Below are positions 28,893 through 39,350 of a DNA stretch of 64,000 bases, piece by piece; position 1 is the first letter of the stretch; each line of letters opens with the position of its first letter. The notes beneath the pieces were generated by a model that had not been told where the DNA came from, made no database searches, and worked only from the letters and a program-made list of their open reading frames with translations. The stretch spans positions 372,001-436,000 of the forward strand of contig NW_027102662.1 of the NCBI RefSeq assembly GCF_036373705.1, given 5' to 3'. This DNA is from Amia ocellicauda (Eukaryota > Chordata > Actinopteri > Amiiformes > Amiidae). Both the position numbers and the translations under genes were made by a program.

Positions 28893-29381
28893 TTAAAAGA
28901 TGTATCCTGAGGCTCTATTTTTCTTTCTTTGAGACTTTCTTTTTGCAGGTTTTTTCTTGTGCTGCTTCCTTCTCCGAGTGTATCCACGATATGTTGGAGA
29001 ATGAGAGATTCTTCGTTTTTTGATAGCCACGAATCTTCGTCGCCCTGGTGGACACATGCTGTTTCTTCTTTTACCCCCCCTCCTCGCCATTACCATGAGA
29101 CCCGAACCCTCCTGATGCTCATGGCTAGCTGCCCGGTTCATAACATTGGTGAACACGTCACTAACAATATTTTTAGCCGCTGATTTCAAGTGGGGTCTGG
29201 CTATAGCAAAGCCTCTCTTAAGCAGGGGTATGGCCATTCTAAAGAGACCACGAAAGAGTCCCCCTAGACCGGCGCCATACATTGTGGGGGCTCCTACAAA
29301 ACCGGGCAAGCCGTTCCCGGCTTGCATCTTGTAATAATCCACATAGGCGCTAGGATCTACATAACCCCTCGAGGTAGCCAT
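28893..29381 (-). CDS. Basic pX/mu-like core protein, unit B (intact)
   Basis: 162 aa from the ATG at 29381 (MATSRGYVDP), one base after the minor-capsid stop. The frame could be extended five codons upstream to 29396. It is the only copy without the single-base loss near the 5' end. N-terminal YVDYYKMQ, then the Gly/Leu/Phe segment and a basic tail with RRGGKRR and KKPAKRKSQRKK. Likely packaged with DNA. Confidence 0.75.
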   Translation of the reverse strand: MATSRGYVDPSAYVDYYKMQAGNGLPGFVGAPTMYGAGLGGLFRGLFRMAIPLLKRGFAIARPHLKSAAKNIVSDVFTNVMNRAASHEHQEGSGLMVMARRGGKRRNSMCPPGRRRFVAIKKRRISHSPTYRGYTRRRKQHKKKPAKRKSQRKKNRASGYIF

Positions 29382-29382
29382 T

Positions 29383-30115
29383 TTAATAATGTACACACTG
29401 TTTCAGGGGTCGAAAATGTAGTTTGACATTAACTTTACCGAAGCGGAAGGGTACGTTGATATTCTGATCCGATTTTACTTCGATCGTGATGTTGTCAAAG
29501 TGGGTCTTTGAGACTGGTACGTAGTGTGGTTTGTCATAAGTAATTGTGACCATGTCATTGCTTTTACCTTTAATAAGTACATTTCTCAAAAGGGGGACAT
29601 AACTATCCCCGACCCTCTGGTGGGTTATGATATCCGTATACACATAAAGAGTATAAAAGCCGCCCCACCACTTCTGAGAACTTGCTCTCTGTGTCAGAAT
29701 AGAACCCTAATATACGCCCCAGTTGGCCGCTGGTTTGAATGCTAATACCTGGTTTTGACACCTTGTACACTCTGTTTTTAATAGGGTTGTAATATAGCTT
29801 GATGTTGGGGGTGCCTTCTGAGAACTGTTTATGCATCTCATCTAATATTTTATCCACATTGTCATAATAACCTCCTTGTATCGTGAATGTCCATTGACTC
29901 TTTTTAACATCATCAAAAATGGCGAAGGTGGCATCCTTATCTTGTAAAACAGCCCAAGTGTAAGGATACTGTATTTCCGCCAACCCCACTTCCCACGACC
30001 CTCTTAGATCTATAGATTTTCCAAATTGTACCGTGTAACTGGATATTTCATTTTTAGGGTATATATCGAGAGAGGCGTTACTGGGTAGAGTCACGTAGAA
30101 GCCTCCTGATTCCAT
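29383..30115 (-). pseudogene. mCP: Penton-like minor capsid protein, unit B, one frameshift
   Basis: Starts at MESGG (30115). The open frame runs to 29603 and the C-terminal part is open at 29383-29643 in another frame. The break sits in the GGGGCGG run near 29657 and is common to all units. Otherwise undamaged, unlike A and D. Confidence 0.83.
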
Positions 30116-30161
30116 CTTGAGTATCGAGAGTAATGCCCCCAACACACCCGCGGGCATGTTA

Positions 30162-31271
30162 TTATAAGGATTGAATATCGCAAACCTGTTGTTCCGGGAC
30201 CCAACTATTGAACTTTTCAGGCCATCCAAGCCATTTCACCAACACATATTTTTTCCGGTTCTGGGTTTTTTCAGCTAATATCTTTTCAACTCTGTATACA
30301 CTGTCTTTACCCACAATAATTTTTTGTAACTCGGCTTCGTAAAACGTTCCTTCTATATCCTCCCCGTCATAGTCTTTTAACCGGTACACGGGGGGGGCTC
30401 TAGCCAACTGTTCGGTAACTGTAAAATATTCGTCAGAAAATGTTTGTTCATAACCTTTGGCAAAAGTACTCCTTAGCTTTGAAACGCGAACCACATCACC
30501 GATGTTGAACTTATAAGTAGTTTTTCCCTTCTTAATAAATGGTCCGTATAATTTTGTATAGACCTGAAAAGAATTACTTTGATCAACATCTATAGACTTC
30601 ATTTTAATACTGGTGTGATACCCTTGGTTGTAAGCATCGATAAAATCCTGAACTTTATCAAAATACTTGAACGTGTTGACCGCTGTAAAATATCTCCACA
30701 TTTTGGTCTTCATGGTGCGGTTAAACCTCTCCACTACCGATGCTTTAAGCTCATTTCCGGTGGTGAAATGATGTATTTTGTGTCTCTTCAGTAGATTCTG
30801 AAATTCTCTGTTGAGAAACTCTTTTCCTTAATCAGTCTGCAGTTTTTTAGGACATCGACCCTGGGACAATATATCCTCAAAGACCCTCGTCACCGCTCAA
30901 CCTGTTTTATTATGTAGAATTCGAGCCCAGGCATATTTTGATTACACATCGATACACATCAACATCAATTTGTGACCATTGTTATGTTTTGATAAATTTG
31001 ACATATCGACTAGATCTATTTGCCATTGTGAGTCTATGTCAGTTGCATATACGCGGTTTCTTTTAAAGTTAATCCTGAGAGGTTTATGTAAGGTATAGGC
31101 GTCTTGTTCCCGTAACCATTCTGAAACAACCACATCATTAACCTTCACTCCGGCCTCAGCGAGTCCTCTTTGAAAACCCTTCTTACCCGCCAAACCCCCA
31201 ATCTTGGCTGGGTTGTAGTATAGTTCCTGCATTTGGGGAGCTTGCCGAGTCATTCTGTCAAATAACCACAC
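30162..31271 (-). pseudogene. INT: Integrase with chromodomain, unit B, three nonsense codons
   Basis: The full-length gene layout is preserved: N-terminal region, DDE core, then a chromodomain with VKWLGWP and SWVPEQQ ending at 30162. Stops fall at 30942-30944, 30897-30899 and 30828-30830, the last directly after the second catalytic Asp. Two open parts remain (30942-31271 and 30162-30734). The chromodomain probably steered integration to chromatin. Confidence 0.9.
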
Positions 31272-31309
31272 AGACCCACACTATGCGCAAAGTTTTTATA
31301 CAAGGTTTT

Positions 31310-31818
31310 TTATTCAACTTCAGGAGAGCAGATACCCCTTTTTAGACATTTGAGAAAAGTATAACATACACAACAATTTTTTCTACGGTCCAGACAAAAA
31401 GAAATCAGATGATTGGTTACTTGATCTATATCAACAAATATACCTGTTTCTTTATCTTGTAGGCACACACCTCAGTTACATATGTAAATAAAACAACAAT
31501 ATGACCTATTTTAAAAGTAAACAGAGGTGTATTAAACATGCTCAGTAAAAGGTCATACAGATGTTGATGAAATGGCCTAATATCATTCTTGGCCCCCTTG
31601 AGCCCTTCATCCCAGTGTTCGTACCCCCCGGTCTTTGTTACAGCAGCCATTCACTTTTCCAGGTTTGAAAGTTGATCCTCATCGATGGTTAAATCTGTAG
31701 AGAAAAGGCTCGCGTTGGCTACTTTTCTGTCAAGCACATGGTGTAATAGCGCTCTCAGGTTAGCTGCAGAGTGTTGATGACAGAACCAGTTGCAGAAGCA
31801 GTCCAGAACATTCCCCAT
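31310..31818 (-). pseudogene. Broken Bcl-2-like gene (putative), unit B
   Basis: Piece 1 has its ATG at 31818 and its TGA directly before the ATG of piece 2. Piece 2 (31426-31650, 74 aa) is open here and carries the BH1-like GHIVVLF. Piece 3 lies in another frame to 31310. The TGA and the later frame change are shared with A and C. Confidence 0.45.
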
Positions 31819-31830
31819 GTTCAAAGTCCC

Positions 31831-32679
31831 TTAGTTCAGGTCAGAGTCTGAATCAGTGGCGTAGATGTCGAATTCTTCGTCGCTGCCCCCAGCTTTAACT
31901 TCTTTACGGAAGAAATAAGCTTTTAGCTTGCCAGCGGTTTTTCTACTCGGCTCATCCAGGTCATTGAGCAGCTGCCCAAGTTTCTCTATTATAAACGGCT
32001 CCTTTTTCAGCTCCAGCAAAATCTCATCTATGATTTTCTGGACTTGTCCCACAGTGACATGTATGTGGGAGTAAGAGAGCGCCTTGATTAGTGCCGGTTT
32101 CAGCCACGGTTTGTTCAGTCTTCTGTAAAACACGTTGAAATAGAACAGGAAATAGTAACGGTCTGGTTCAAACAAACAACTGTGTCTCAACTGACTGGGG
32201 TGATTCACTTCACACCCCCGACAGACTTCTTTCAGAGCTCGGTCGATGAGAGCACTCAGAATATACACCAGGGTGCTTTTAACCACTCTGCTTACTTGGT
32301 CACATACCCCGGGCATAAATCCTGCGTCTTCATCACGCCCCCGGGACAGTCCGATGCTCATTGGGTCGCCTGGTGGTTTGTGGGGTGTTTCTCCATCCAT
32401 TGGACTGACCCCCTCCTGAGACGCACAGACGGTAGACAGTTCGGCAAAATCGAGGCCCTCCATGAGCTCCAGAGGCTGGGGATCCCCGAGACTCATTTGG
32501 ACATCCATCGCACCGCATGTTGTTTCGTCCTGAGGGACCGGGGTCTGAGGTCTTGGAGAGTAACCACAGTCAAAGTGTTCCAGAGTGTATACAAAATCTG
32601 GGGAATAGAACCAGGGGTGATCCCGGGTTTGAAGAGGCCTGTAGAGCCTGTCGACGTCCGCAGCTTTCGGGTAAGACAT
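31831..32679 (-). CDS. Unknown 282-aa protein with Cys/His cluster, unit B
   Basis: Intact. The Cys/His cluster and the acidic tail are as in unit A. Several substitutions in the N-terminal Pro-rich part. Confidence 0.6.
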   Translation of the reverse strand: MSYPKAADVDRLYRPLQTRDHPWFYSPDFVYTLEHFDCGYSPRPQTPVPQDETTCGAMDVQMSLGDPQPLELMEGLDFAELSTVCASQEGVSPMDGETPHKPPGDPMSIGLSRGRDEDAGFMPGVCDQVSRVVKSTLVYILSALIDRALKEVCRGCEVNHPSQLRHSCLFEPDRYYFLFYFNVFYRRLNKPWLKPALIKALSYSHIHVTVGQVQKIIDEILLELKKEPFIIEKLGQLLNDLDEPSRKTAGKLKAYFFRKEVKAGGSDEEFDIYATDSDSDLN

Positions 32680-32782
32680 TCTCTTTAATTTTAAACCATG
32701 AATGAATTGTTGCGCCTTTTATCCTATCTCTTAACTACGTCACGACACACCGCCCTCTTAGAAGAGAGTAGCCCCTGAGCCG

Positions 32783-33187
32783 TCAGACCCCCCTCCAAAA
32801 CCCCACACGTCGTCTGTCGTAGTTCTGCAAGCTTTCCCATTCACACCTTTCAAAACCCTGAGTCGGAGACTCCATTTCGCATTCTCTTGGACCCTCTTGC
32901 AAGCCTTCTAGAGTCTTATCCACAAGCCCCAGATCTCTCCAGGCCATCACCTTCAACCAGTCCTCATAAGAGTATTCAATTACCGTCTCAAAAGGTTCCA
33001 ACGTACCCTCCTTCTCTCCCAAAGCAAGAAGCTCCACTCCAACATAGCTGGGATCCCTTTTAAAGCGGTAACCCCGTCGAGCCCCCCAGAACAACACCCA
33101 GGAGCATTCAATCTTCAAATTGGTGAGTACAGGAACCCTTGCCCGGGATTGTTTCTTGCGGGGTTTCATGTTGATGTCGCTGGACAT
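32783..33187 (-). CDS. Unknown right-end gene, unit B (C-terminal half deleted)
   Basis: 134 aa. It keeps the native start (MSSDINMKPRKKQSR), a basic N terminus followed by an acidic middle. About 285 bp present in A (15771-16055) are missing, so the last residues (DRRRVGFWRGV) are frame-shifted. First gene from the right terminus on the - strand. Confidence 0.55.
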   Translation of the reverse strand: MSSDINMKPRKKQSRARVPVLTNLKIECSWVLFWGARRGYRFKRDPSYVGVELLALGEKEGTLEPFETVIEYSYEDWLKVMAWRDLGLVDKTLEGLQEGPRECEMESPTQGFERCEWESLQNYDRRRVGFWRGV

Positions 33188-33305
33188 GTTGAAGAAGCGG
33201 GATGTTTCAGAAGCTGAGAATTAAAGAGGTATTGCCTAAAAGAAGCGCGGGTTCTTAAATAGAGAGGAGAGTTTCGGGGCGTTGCCTTCAGAGGGGTGGG
33301 GGTAT
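33188..33305 (-). promoter_or_regulatory. Right-end promoter region, unit B
   Basis: On the - strand TATTTAA (33255-33261) lies about 70 bases before the first ATG, between the right inverted repeat and the right-end gene. Same in C at 50825-50831. Confidence 0.45.
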
Positions 33306-33490
33306 TTATGGGTGGCCTTGTTGTTCAGGGTTTTATGGGTGTACACTTTCTGACGGATATGACGTAGGAATAATTAAGGAAATAACTCTACCTAAAATCA
33401 CGCCCCCCAATTATGACGTAGGAATATTAATAAGCTTAGGGCATACGTCATAACAAAATAGGCCGCGCACAAAAAACCCTACTATCTACT
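33306..33490. repeat. Right terminal inverted repeat, unit B
   Basis: Inverse of 17462-17645, ending CTATCTACT. Contains the three TGACGTA-type motifs and the inverted GGGGGGCGTG box. Confidence 0.93.
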
Positions 33491-33496
33491 CTTATG
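33491..33496. repeat. Target-site duplication CTTATG, right of unit B
   Basis: Directly follows the terminal CTACT and matches 17456-17461. Confidence 0.9.
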
Positions 33497-33806
33497 TAGT
33501 TGAAGGCGCAGTATAGCTCTCATAGTCTGGTGGTGACGGAAGACCACCAGCCGTTTGAACAAGCCATTCAGCATCACCTTGTTGGGTTAAGTGCAGGCAC
33601 TGTCAGAGCGCAGGGCGTCCTGCCTTTGAAAGAGTTTCCGAAGTGTCCTGATGTGCCCTTTAGCAATGCCAAACAGGTCTGTGAAAATGGCATCCTTTCG
33701 CGGCACTTCAGACGCCATCTCACAGTCTAGCCGACCTGAAACGCCTGAGCCCGTTTTACCAGCAGGCTCCAACGGTAACCGTTTGAAGCAAGAGGCGGCG
33801 TTGTCA

Positions 33807-33879
33807 GTTTCTGTAGTGTAGCGGTTATCACATTTGCCTAACGCGCGAAAGGTCCCCGGTTCGAAACCGGGTGGAAACA
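33807..33879 (+). tRNA. tRNA-Val-AAC: tRNA-Val-like (AAC), slightly diverged
   Basis: Cloverleaf kept, with wobble pairs in the acceptor stem (GTTTCTG/TGGAAAC) and the anticodon stem (TTTGC/GCGAA). Loop CTAACGC. May be functional or decaying. Confidence 0.7.
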
Positions 33880-34446
33880 GCCTGCTTTGGGCCGGCCCTT
33901 TTCGTCCTGCTTGCCCTCGTGGTTCCCCGCAGGCGGTGGGTGGCTTTTCTTCATTGGAGTGACCGAAATCGGTGCTCTCAGAGCGTCCGTCCGTCGACAG
34001 GTTGAAATTGTAAACGCTGGTGTAGCCACTTTTAATTAAAATCTGATGATGATGATGATGATGTTGTTGTTGTTGTTCTTGTTGTTCTTGTTGTCGTCGT
34101 AGTCGCCGTCATTATTATTGTTAAAGTAAAGCAGTAGTTAGATTTGTTGCTACCGTAAGGTGTAGAAGGCATAATAGCTCTGATAGTCTGGTGGTGAAGG
34201 AAGACCACCAGACGTTTGAACAAGCCATTCAGCATCACCTTGTTGGGCTAAGTGCAGGCACTGTCAGAGCGCAGGGCGTCCTGCCTTTGAAAGAATTTCC
34301 AAAGTGTCCTGATGTGCCCTTTAGCAATGCAAAATAGGTCAGTGAAAATAGAAACCTTTATCTCACAGGCTGGCCCACGGGAAACGCCTGTGCGCGTTTT
34401 ATCAGCCTGCTTCGATGGGAGCCATTCGAAACGCCAGGACGGGTCG

Positions 34447-34519
34447 TTTTCCGTAGTGTAGTGGCTATCACGTTTGCCTCACACGCGAAAAGTCCCCGGT
34501 TCGAAACCGGGCGGAAACA
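34447..34519 (+). tRNA. tRNA-Val-CAC: tRNA-Val-like (CAC), position 1 mutated
   Basis: G1 is T, giving a mismatch with C72. There is also a T.G pair in the anticodon stem. The T arm is perfect. Probably a decaying gene. Confidence 0.65.
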
Positions 34520-34744
34520 ACCCGCGGTGTATTCGTGCCAGTGCCATGTTACCCGTCGCCATCTCTCTGCCCCAAGGCCGGCCGTCGTTTTCTCTTCCTC
34601 GGAGTGGCAAGAAATCCTGACCTTGAGAACAAACGATCGCAGAAGGGTAGCTTTGCGAGGCGCTGGAACTCACACTTTTAAAATTGATACATGTTGTAGC
34701 TGTTACAATACGACCGTAGCAGGATCAGCGACATTGCTGTTACT

Positions 34745-34750
34745 CTTATG
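34745..34750. other. Unoccupied integration site (single CTTATG)
   Basis: The sequence before CTTATG matches the left flank of units A and B (GCTGTTACT), and the sequence after it matches the right flank of B and C (TAGT-GAAGGCG). It is therefore a paralogous empty site, and it confirms the 6-bp duplication. Confidence 0.85.
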
Positions 34751-35381
34751 TAGTCGAAGGCGCAGTATAGCTCTGATAGTCTGGTGGTGACGGAAGACCT
34801 CCAGCCGTTTGAACAAGCCATTCAGCATCACCTTGTTGGGCTAAGTGCAGGCACTGTCAGAGCGCAGGGCGACCTGCCTTTGATAGAGTTTCCTAAGTGT
34901 CCCGAAATCGGTGCACTCAGAGCGTCCGTCCGTCGACAGGTTGAAATTGTAAACGCTGGTGTAGCCACTTTTAATTAAAATCTGATGATGATGATGTTGT
35001 TGTTGTTATTCTTGTTGTCGTCGTAGTCGCCGTCATTATTAATGTTAAAGTAAAGCAGTAGTTAGATTTGTTGCTACCGTAAGGTGTAGAAGGCACAATA
35101 GCTCTGATAGTCTGGTGGTGAAGGAAGACCACCAGACGTTTGAACAAGCCATTCAGCATCACCTTGTTGGGTTAAGTGCAGGCACTGTCAGAGTGCAGGG
35201 CGTCCTGCCTTTAAAAGAGTTTCCGAAGTGTCCTGATGTGCCCTTTAGCAATGCCAAACAGGTCAGTGAAAATGGCATCCTTTCGCCGCACTTCTCACAG
35301 CCTAGCCGACCTGAAACACCTGAGCCCGTTTTACCAGCAGGCTTTAACGCTAACCATTTGAAGCAAGAGGCAGCGGTGTCA

Positions 35382-35454
35382 GTTTCCGTAGTGTAGCGGT
35401 TATCACGTTCGCCTAACGCGCGAAAGGTCCCCGGTTCGAAACCGGGCGGAAACA
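35382..35454 (+). tRNA. tRNA-Val-AAC: tRNA-Val (anticodon AAC)
   Basis: All stems pair, acceptor GTTTCCG/CGGAAAC. The anticodon loop is CTAACGC, with G in place of the usual A at position 37. Good candidate gene. Confidence 0.82.
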
Positions 35455-35754
35455 GCCTACTGTGGGCTGGCCCTTTTCGTCATGCTTGCCCTCGTGGTTC
35501 CCCGGAGGCGGTGGGTGTCTTTTCTTCATTGGAGTGCCCGCAATCGATGCACTCAGAGCGTCCGTCCGTCGACAGGTTGAAATTGTAAACGCTGGTGTAG
35601 CCACTTTTAATTAAAATCTGATGATGATGATGATGATGATGATGTTGTTGTTGTTGTTCTTGTTGTTGTTGTTCTTGTTGTCATCGTGGTCGCCGTCATT
35701 ATTATTGTTAAAGTAAAGCAGTAGTTAGATTTGTTGCTACCGTAAGGTGTAGAA

Positions 35755-36328
35755 GACAACAGTTGGTATGGCGTGTGATATCAAAACATTCAGAATACTT
35801 TTAACCTATATAATTTATAAGCTTTGTAAAATAAACCCAAATATCTCTTTTGCGGGGATAAACGCTGTTCTGAGTAGTTTGTGACTTGTTTAATACCAAA
35901 CAAAGCATCGCTATAAAAAAAAAAAAAAAATCACTGTAAAAGCGCTAGTTATTTTTGATCTTTATAGTTATTTTCTAGGCTCAGGTTGTTTTTTAGCGCT
36001 TATAAAGGCCTGAAATATTCTTAGTGGTTGTTGACTATAGGTCTTGATGCTTAAAAATGTTTTTTTGAGAGACCAAAAGGTTCTAATAAAAGTTTAGAGT
36101 AGAGAGGAGAGAGATCGTCTCCATCTTGGTTTCTATTTGAAATTTGATGCAGTGTCATTTTATTGGTTGGTTTTGATATGTTAATTGGTAACAGGGTGGC
36201 ACAAAGGCCAGACCAGAACAATGCCTTACAAACAGATCCGGCATGTGGCCATCAGTATAAGTATGAAGGTCTGGTCTTCAGCTCGACAGACTCATACTGA
36301 CCTTTCGATTTAAGACTAAAGATCAACA
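35755..36328 (+). promoter_or_regulatory. Upstream region of the spliced gene, unit C (long form)
   Basis: Contains TATAAA near 36000 and about 130 bp absent from A and B, including ATTGGTTGG (inverted CCAAT box) near 36160. The TATAAG near the gene is also kept. Probably the ancestral layout of this promoter. Confidence 0.45.
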
Positions 36329-38369
36329 ATGTCCGGAAACAACATCAGCGATTCGATTTAAACGAGTTTTTAGGCAAGTCTTCAGATTATTTTCATTGAC
36401 TCAGAGCGTGTTGTGTGCATGTATTGTAAATAAGGCTATAACATCTGTTTTAAGTTCTGTAAAATTATTTTTCAACCAGTCAACAGGAGTTAATTCCCAA
36501 CGCTGAGGAGATCATCTGGAACAACGACGGTAAGATTTTTGTGTTTGCGCTCATGAGTTCTTATGCATGGGTGTGTGTGGTTTTGATGCGGCTCATTAGA
36601 GTTATGAAAACGTTTTAATATATATTAATGCCGGTCTCTTTAATTACACAGAAACTATCGAAAGGCCTGTGATTAATGTCTCCGAGGATCGACCAAGAGA
36701 AGTGGTTGTCCCTAGAAAGGCTGTCTGCCGACCGGGTAAGAACTAAACCCCTGTTTGTTTGTATAACGTTTCTGTAAGATGTTTGAGTCCAGTTTTGTTA
36801 ATTTTAAAAAATTATCCTGTCTAACAGTATTAAGAAACGTGGTTCGAGACAACGAAAGGCCTTCCACATCGAGGGCTTGTTTCGTTTTACCTTCGAGAAC
36901 CGTAACCTTTCAAGAATCTGAAAGGCCGTTAGCCCCGGTATCTGATAGCTGTGAGTATATGTCTGCAGCCTGTAAGAGGTTAAAGCTTTTTATAAAGCGG
37001 TGTGGTTAAAGGTTAAACATGTCTCTTACCTTCACAGCGGTGCAAAAAGCTAAACCAGCCGAAAAACATAAGAAACGATTATTCTGTGGAGGTAAGTAAG
37101 ATCTTTCAAACTTTAATGTTTTTAAAAGGGCTTTGTTTGCCCGTTGATGGCTAATATTTAAGCGATGGGTGACCGTTTCCTGTAGGGCGGGGGGTTCTGG
37201 GAAAGATCTTTAGAAGTCCGGACAGGTCTATGCTTGTTTCTGGGGAACGTGTTTAGAAATGACCGATTGCCGTACCGTCTGGTTAGGAAGTAAAGACGTC
37301 CGAAAGGGTTTAGTAAGTTGTTTGGCTTATCTCCCGCTATTATACTTCTGTTTTAAAGTGGTTGTAGGAAAAGGCTTGAAGGTGTTCATTGTATTTAATA
37401 TTTAAACAGATCGTGAAAACGTTTGTGAAACAGGAAGTCCCGGGATCAGGAAGCGTTTACACTTGGAAGGTTCGTTTAAAAATGAAATGTTGTTGTGTGT
37501 GTGTGTGTTTTATTAACAATATTACAGTTTTTAAAGAAACATTTAAGAAACAGTTTATTTACAGCGGCTTCTCTGTTTTACATTTATTATCAAGTCCTAA
37601 TAAATATATTGTCTGTAAATAATAAGGCGTTGTAGTGAATGTCTAAGGCTATTTTCAAAGGTCTAAAAAAGCTAAAGGTTTTGAATGTCCTGGACATGTT
37701 GTTTTAAGTTTGATTTCTGTCACCGTTTAAAGATGTAAATGTAATGTATATTTTTATTCTTCCCAAGACTCTTGGGATAGTCATTCTGTGGATGAGCTAT
37801 TGAGGACAATTACCCCGTCTAAGTGGGATCAAACATCTTCCCCGGTGAGATCACCGATAGGATCCCCCACGGTGGTCTTGGAGACCCCCCAACATCTACT
37901 CAGGCCACAGCCTTCTGGGGGTAATTCAACACCCCAGATTCAGCCCGCCGCATTGTCGGGCGGAACAAATACAGGCATCCAACAACCTCAGGGGTCGCCG
38001 TCAGTCAGGGCTGACACACCACCCAACGACGGCCTGGTTTCAACATCGTCCCCCCAGACCCGTTTCTTGGCTACAGAAACGCGGAACAGTACCCCGCGCT
38101 TGGCCAGGGTGTCACCGCAAAGGCCTTCTTGGTCTCCGTCCATGAGTATACGCTCGCTCCCTGCCTCCTTCGACCGAGATTTACCGGAGCGACCATCCTT
38201 TGAAGCTGAGCCAGGCCACCAGCCCCCGGAGCTACTTACTGAAGGTCGGCATGAGTTGCTACATACTTTGTTACAAAATCAAAGACTTGTGTTAGTGGGG
38301 CAAAACCTGGTGATAGAGAGCCAAAACACCCTTATTAATACCCTTACTAACGAATTGTACCGTATTTAA
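36329..38369 (+). pseudogene. Seven-exon gene, unit C, broken
   Basis: Exon 1 lacks one base (GATTCG for GACTTCG), which gives a stop within ten codons. The exon 2 acceptor reads TTTCAAC instead of TTTCAGC (near 36473), so the AG is lost. The last exon is still open (37788-38369). Confidence 0.65.
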
Positions 38370-38531
38370 TGTTTTAATAGACACAAAACGCCTTACTATT
38401 GTGGGTTGTTGGAAAAATAAAAAATAAATTAAAAAATGTCCTGACTTGGTAAAAGAACTCACAAACTAAAGGATTATGAACAAGCTAGGGCCCCAAAAAG
38501 ACCTTCCCGAGAGAACATCCCCGGCCCTGTT

Positions 38532-39350
38532 GTGAACTCCTCTGATGTCCCAATGAACCTGGAACTATTACAAATGATAAATGATTTAAATAACCCCCAA
38601 TTACCACCAATATAATGTGAATTAACAGACTTACCGGTGAACCCCGACCTGTTACAGATGGTCAATGATCTAAATAACCACCTCCCACCGGTAGCGCTTA
38701 TAGAGGTTCACCCCCTAGTTCACCCCGATTTGTTTGAAATGGTGGAGGCTTTGGAGGAGCTACCCCTACCAAATTCTGCCCCTATTATAAATGATTTGAG
38801 ACAATTAGAACACAGGATGGCGGCAGAAGCAGCCATCACTATAGAGGAGGGTCTTGACATTAACCGGTTGGATATCTTTGAAGGACTTTTACAGGCTTTA
38901 AATGAGCCTCCTCAAAAAGGGGGTTTTGTAGATGTCAGCAGTGGGGGTGTTCGGAATGTGGAGGGTTCTGAGACTGATAAGGCTGTGGAGGACATGCTCT
39001 GTGAGAATGTAGGGGGTGAAGGCTTTGTTCAAAATGATGATGTGTCCAAGAGTACCAGTGATCCCGTGATTATAGATAGACCGGCCTATAACAATTTTGA
39101 AATGATTCAGCGTTTTAATTTTGCAGAACTTTTAAATTGTGACAATTATGCAGAAATATTTGTCAACATACACGAGGCCTTGCAGAAAATGCTTGAACAG
39201 GTTGCTGAAAGGGTCAGACCTCGAGATGTTGTACAGTTAGAACTCAGAGGGGATGATTTGTTTAGCAACCTATCTGTAATGCTGAGTGGAGATAATTTAG
39301 ACGTCTGGCTAAAATCGAAGCGTTATTGCAAAGTAACGCAGCCATCTTAG
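38532..39350 (+). pseudogene. POLB: DNA polymerase B, N-terminal part, unit C, nonsense
   Basis: TAA at 38613-38615 interrupts the frame between the first and second LLQM-type repeats. The rest is open from 38637 to 39350. The upstream TGA near the ATG and the frame change at the 3' end are as in A. Confidence 0.7.

Larger units (their letters stand above)
17462..33490. mobile_element. Endogenous adintovirus/Polinton, unit B (complete ends, 16,029 bp)
   Basis: The only unit with both inverted repeats and both target-site duplications. It begins AGTAG and ends CTACT; Polintons start AG and end CT. The gene order is the full family set. It is damaged by the family-wide breaks in polB and the minor capsid gene, by three nonsense codons in the integrase, and by a ~285-bp deletion in the right-end gene. 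Confidence 0.95.
33497..35754. repeat. Host tRNA-Val repeats between units B and C
   Basis: No protein gene. Order: AAC subunit, CAC subunit, a shortened tRNA-less subunit (34751-35000), AAC subunit. GAT/GTT microsatellites lie at about 34044-34100, 34980-35020 and 35620-35690. One unoccupied target site lies at 34745. Confidence 0.8.
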
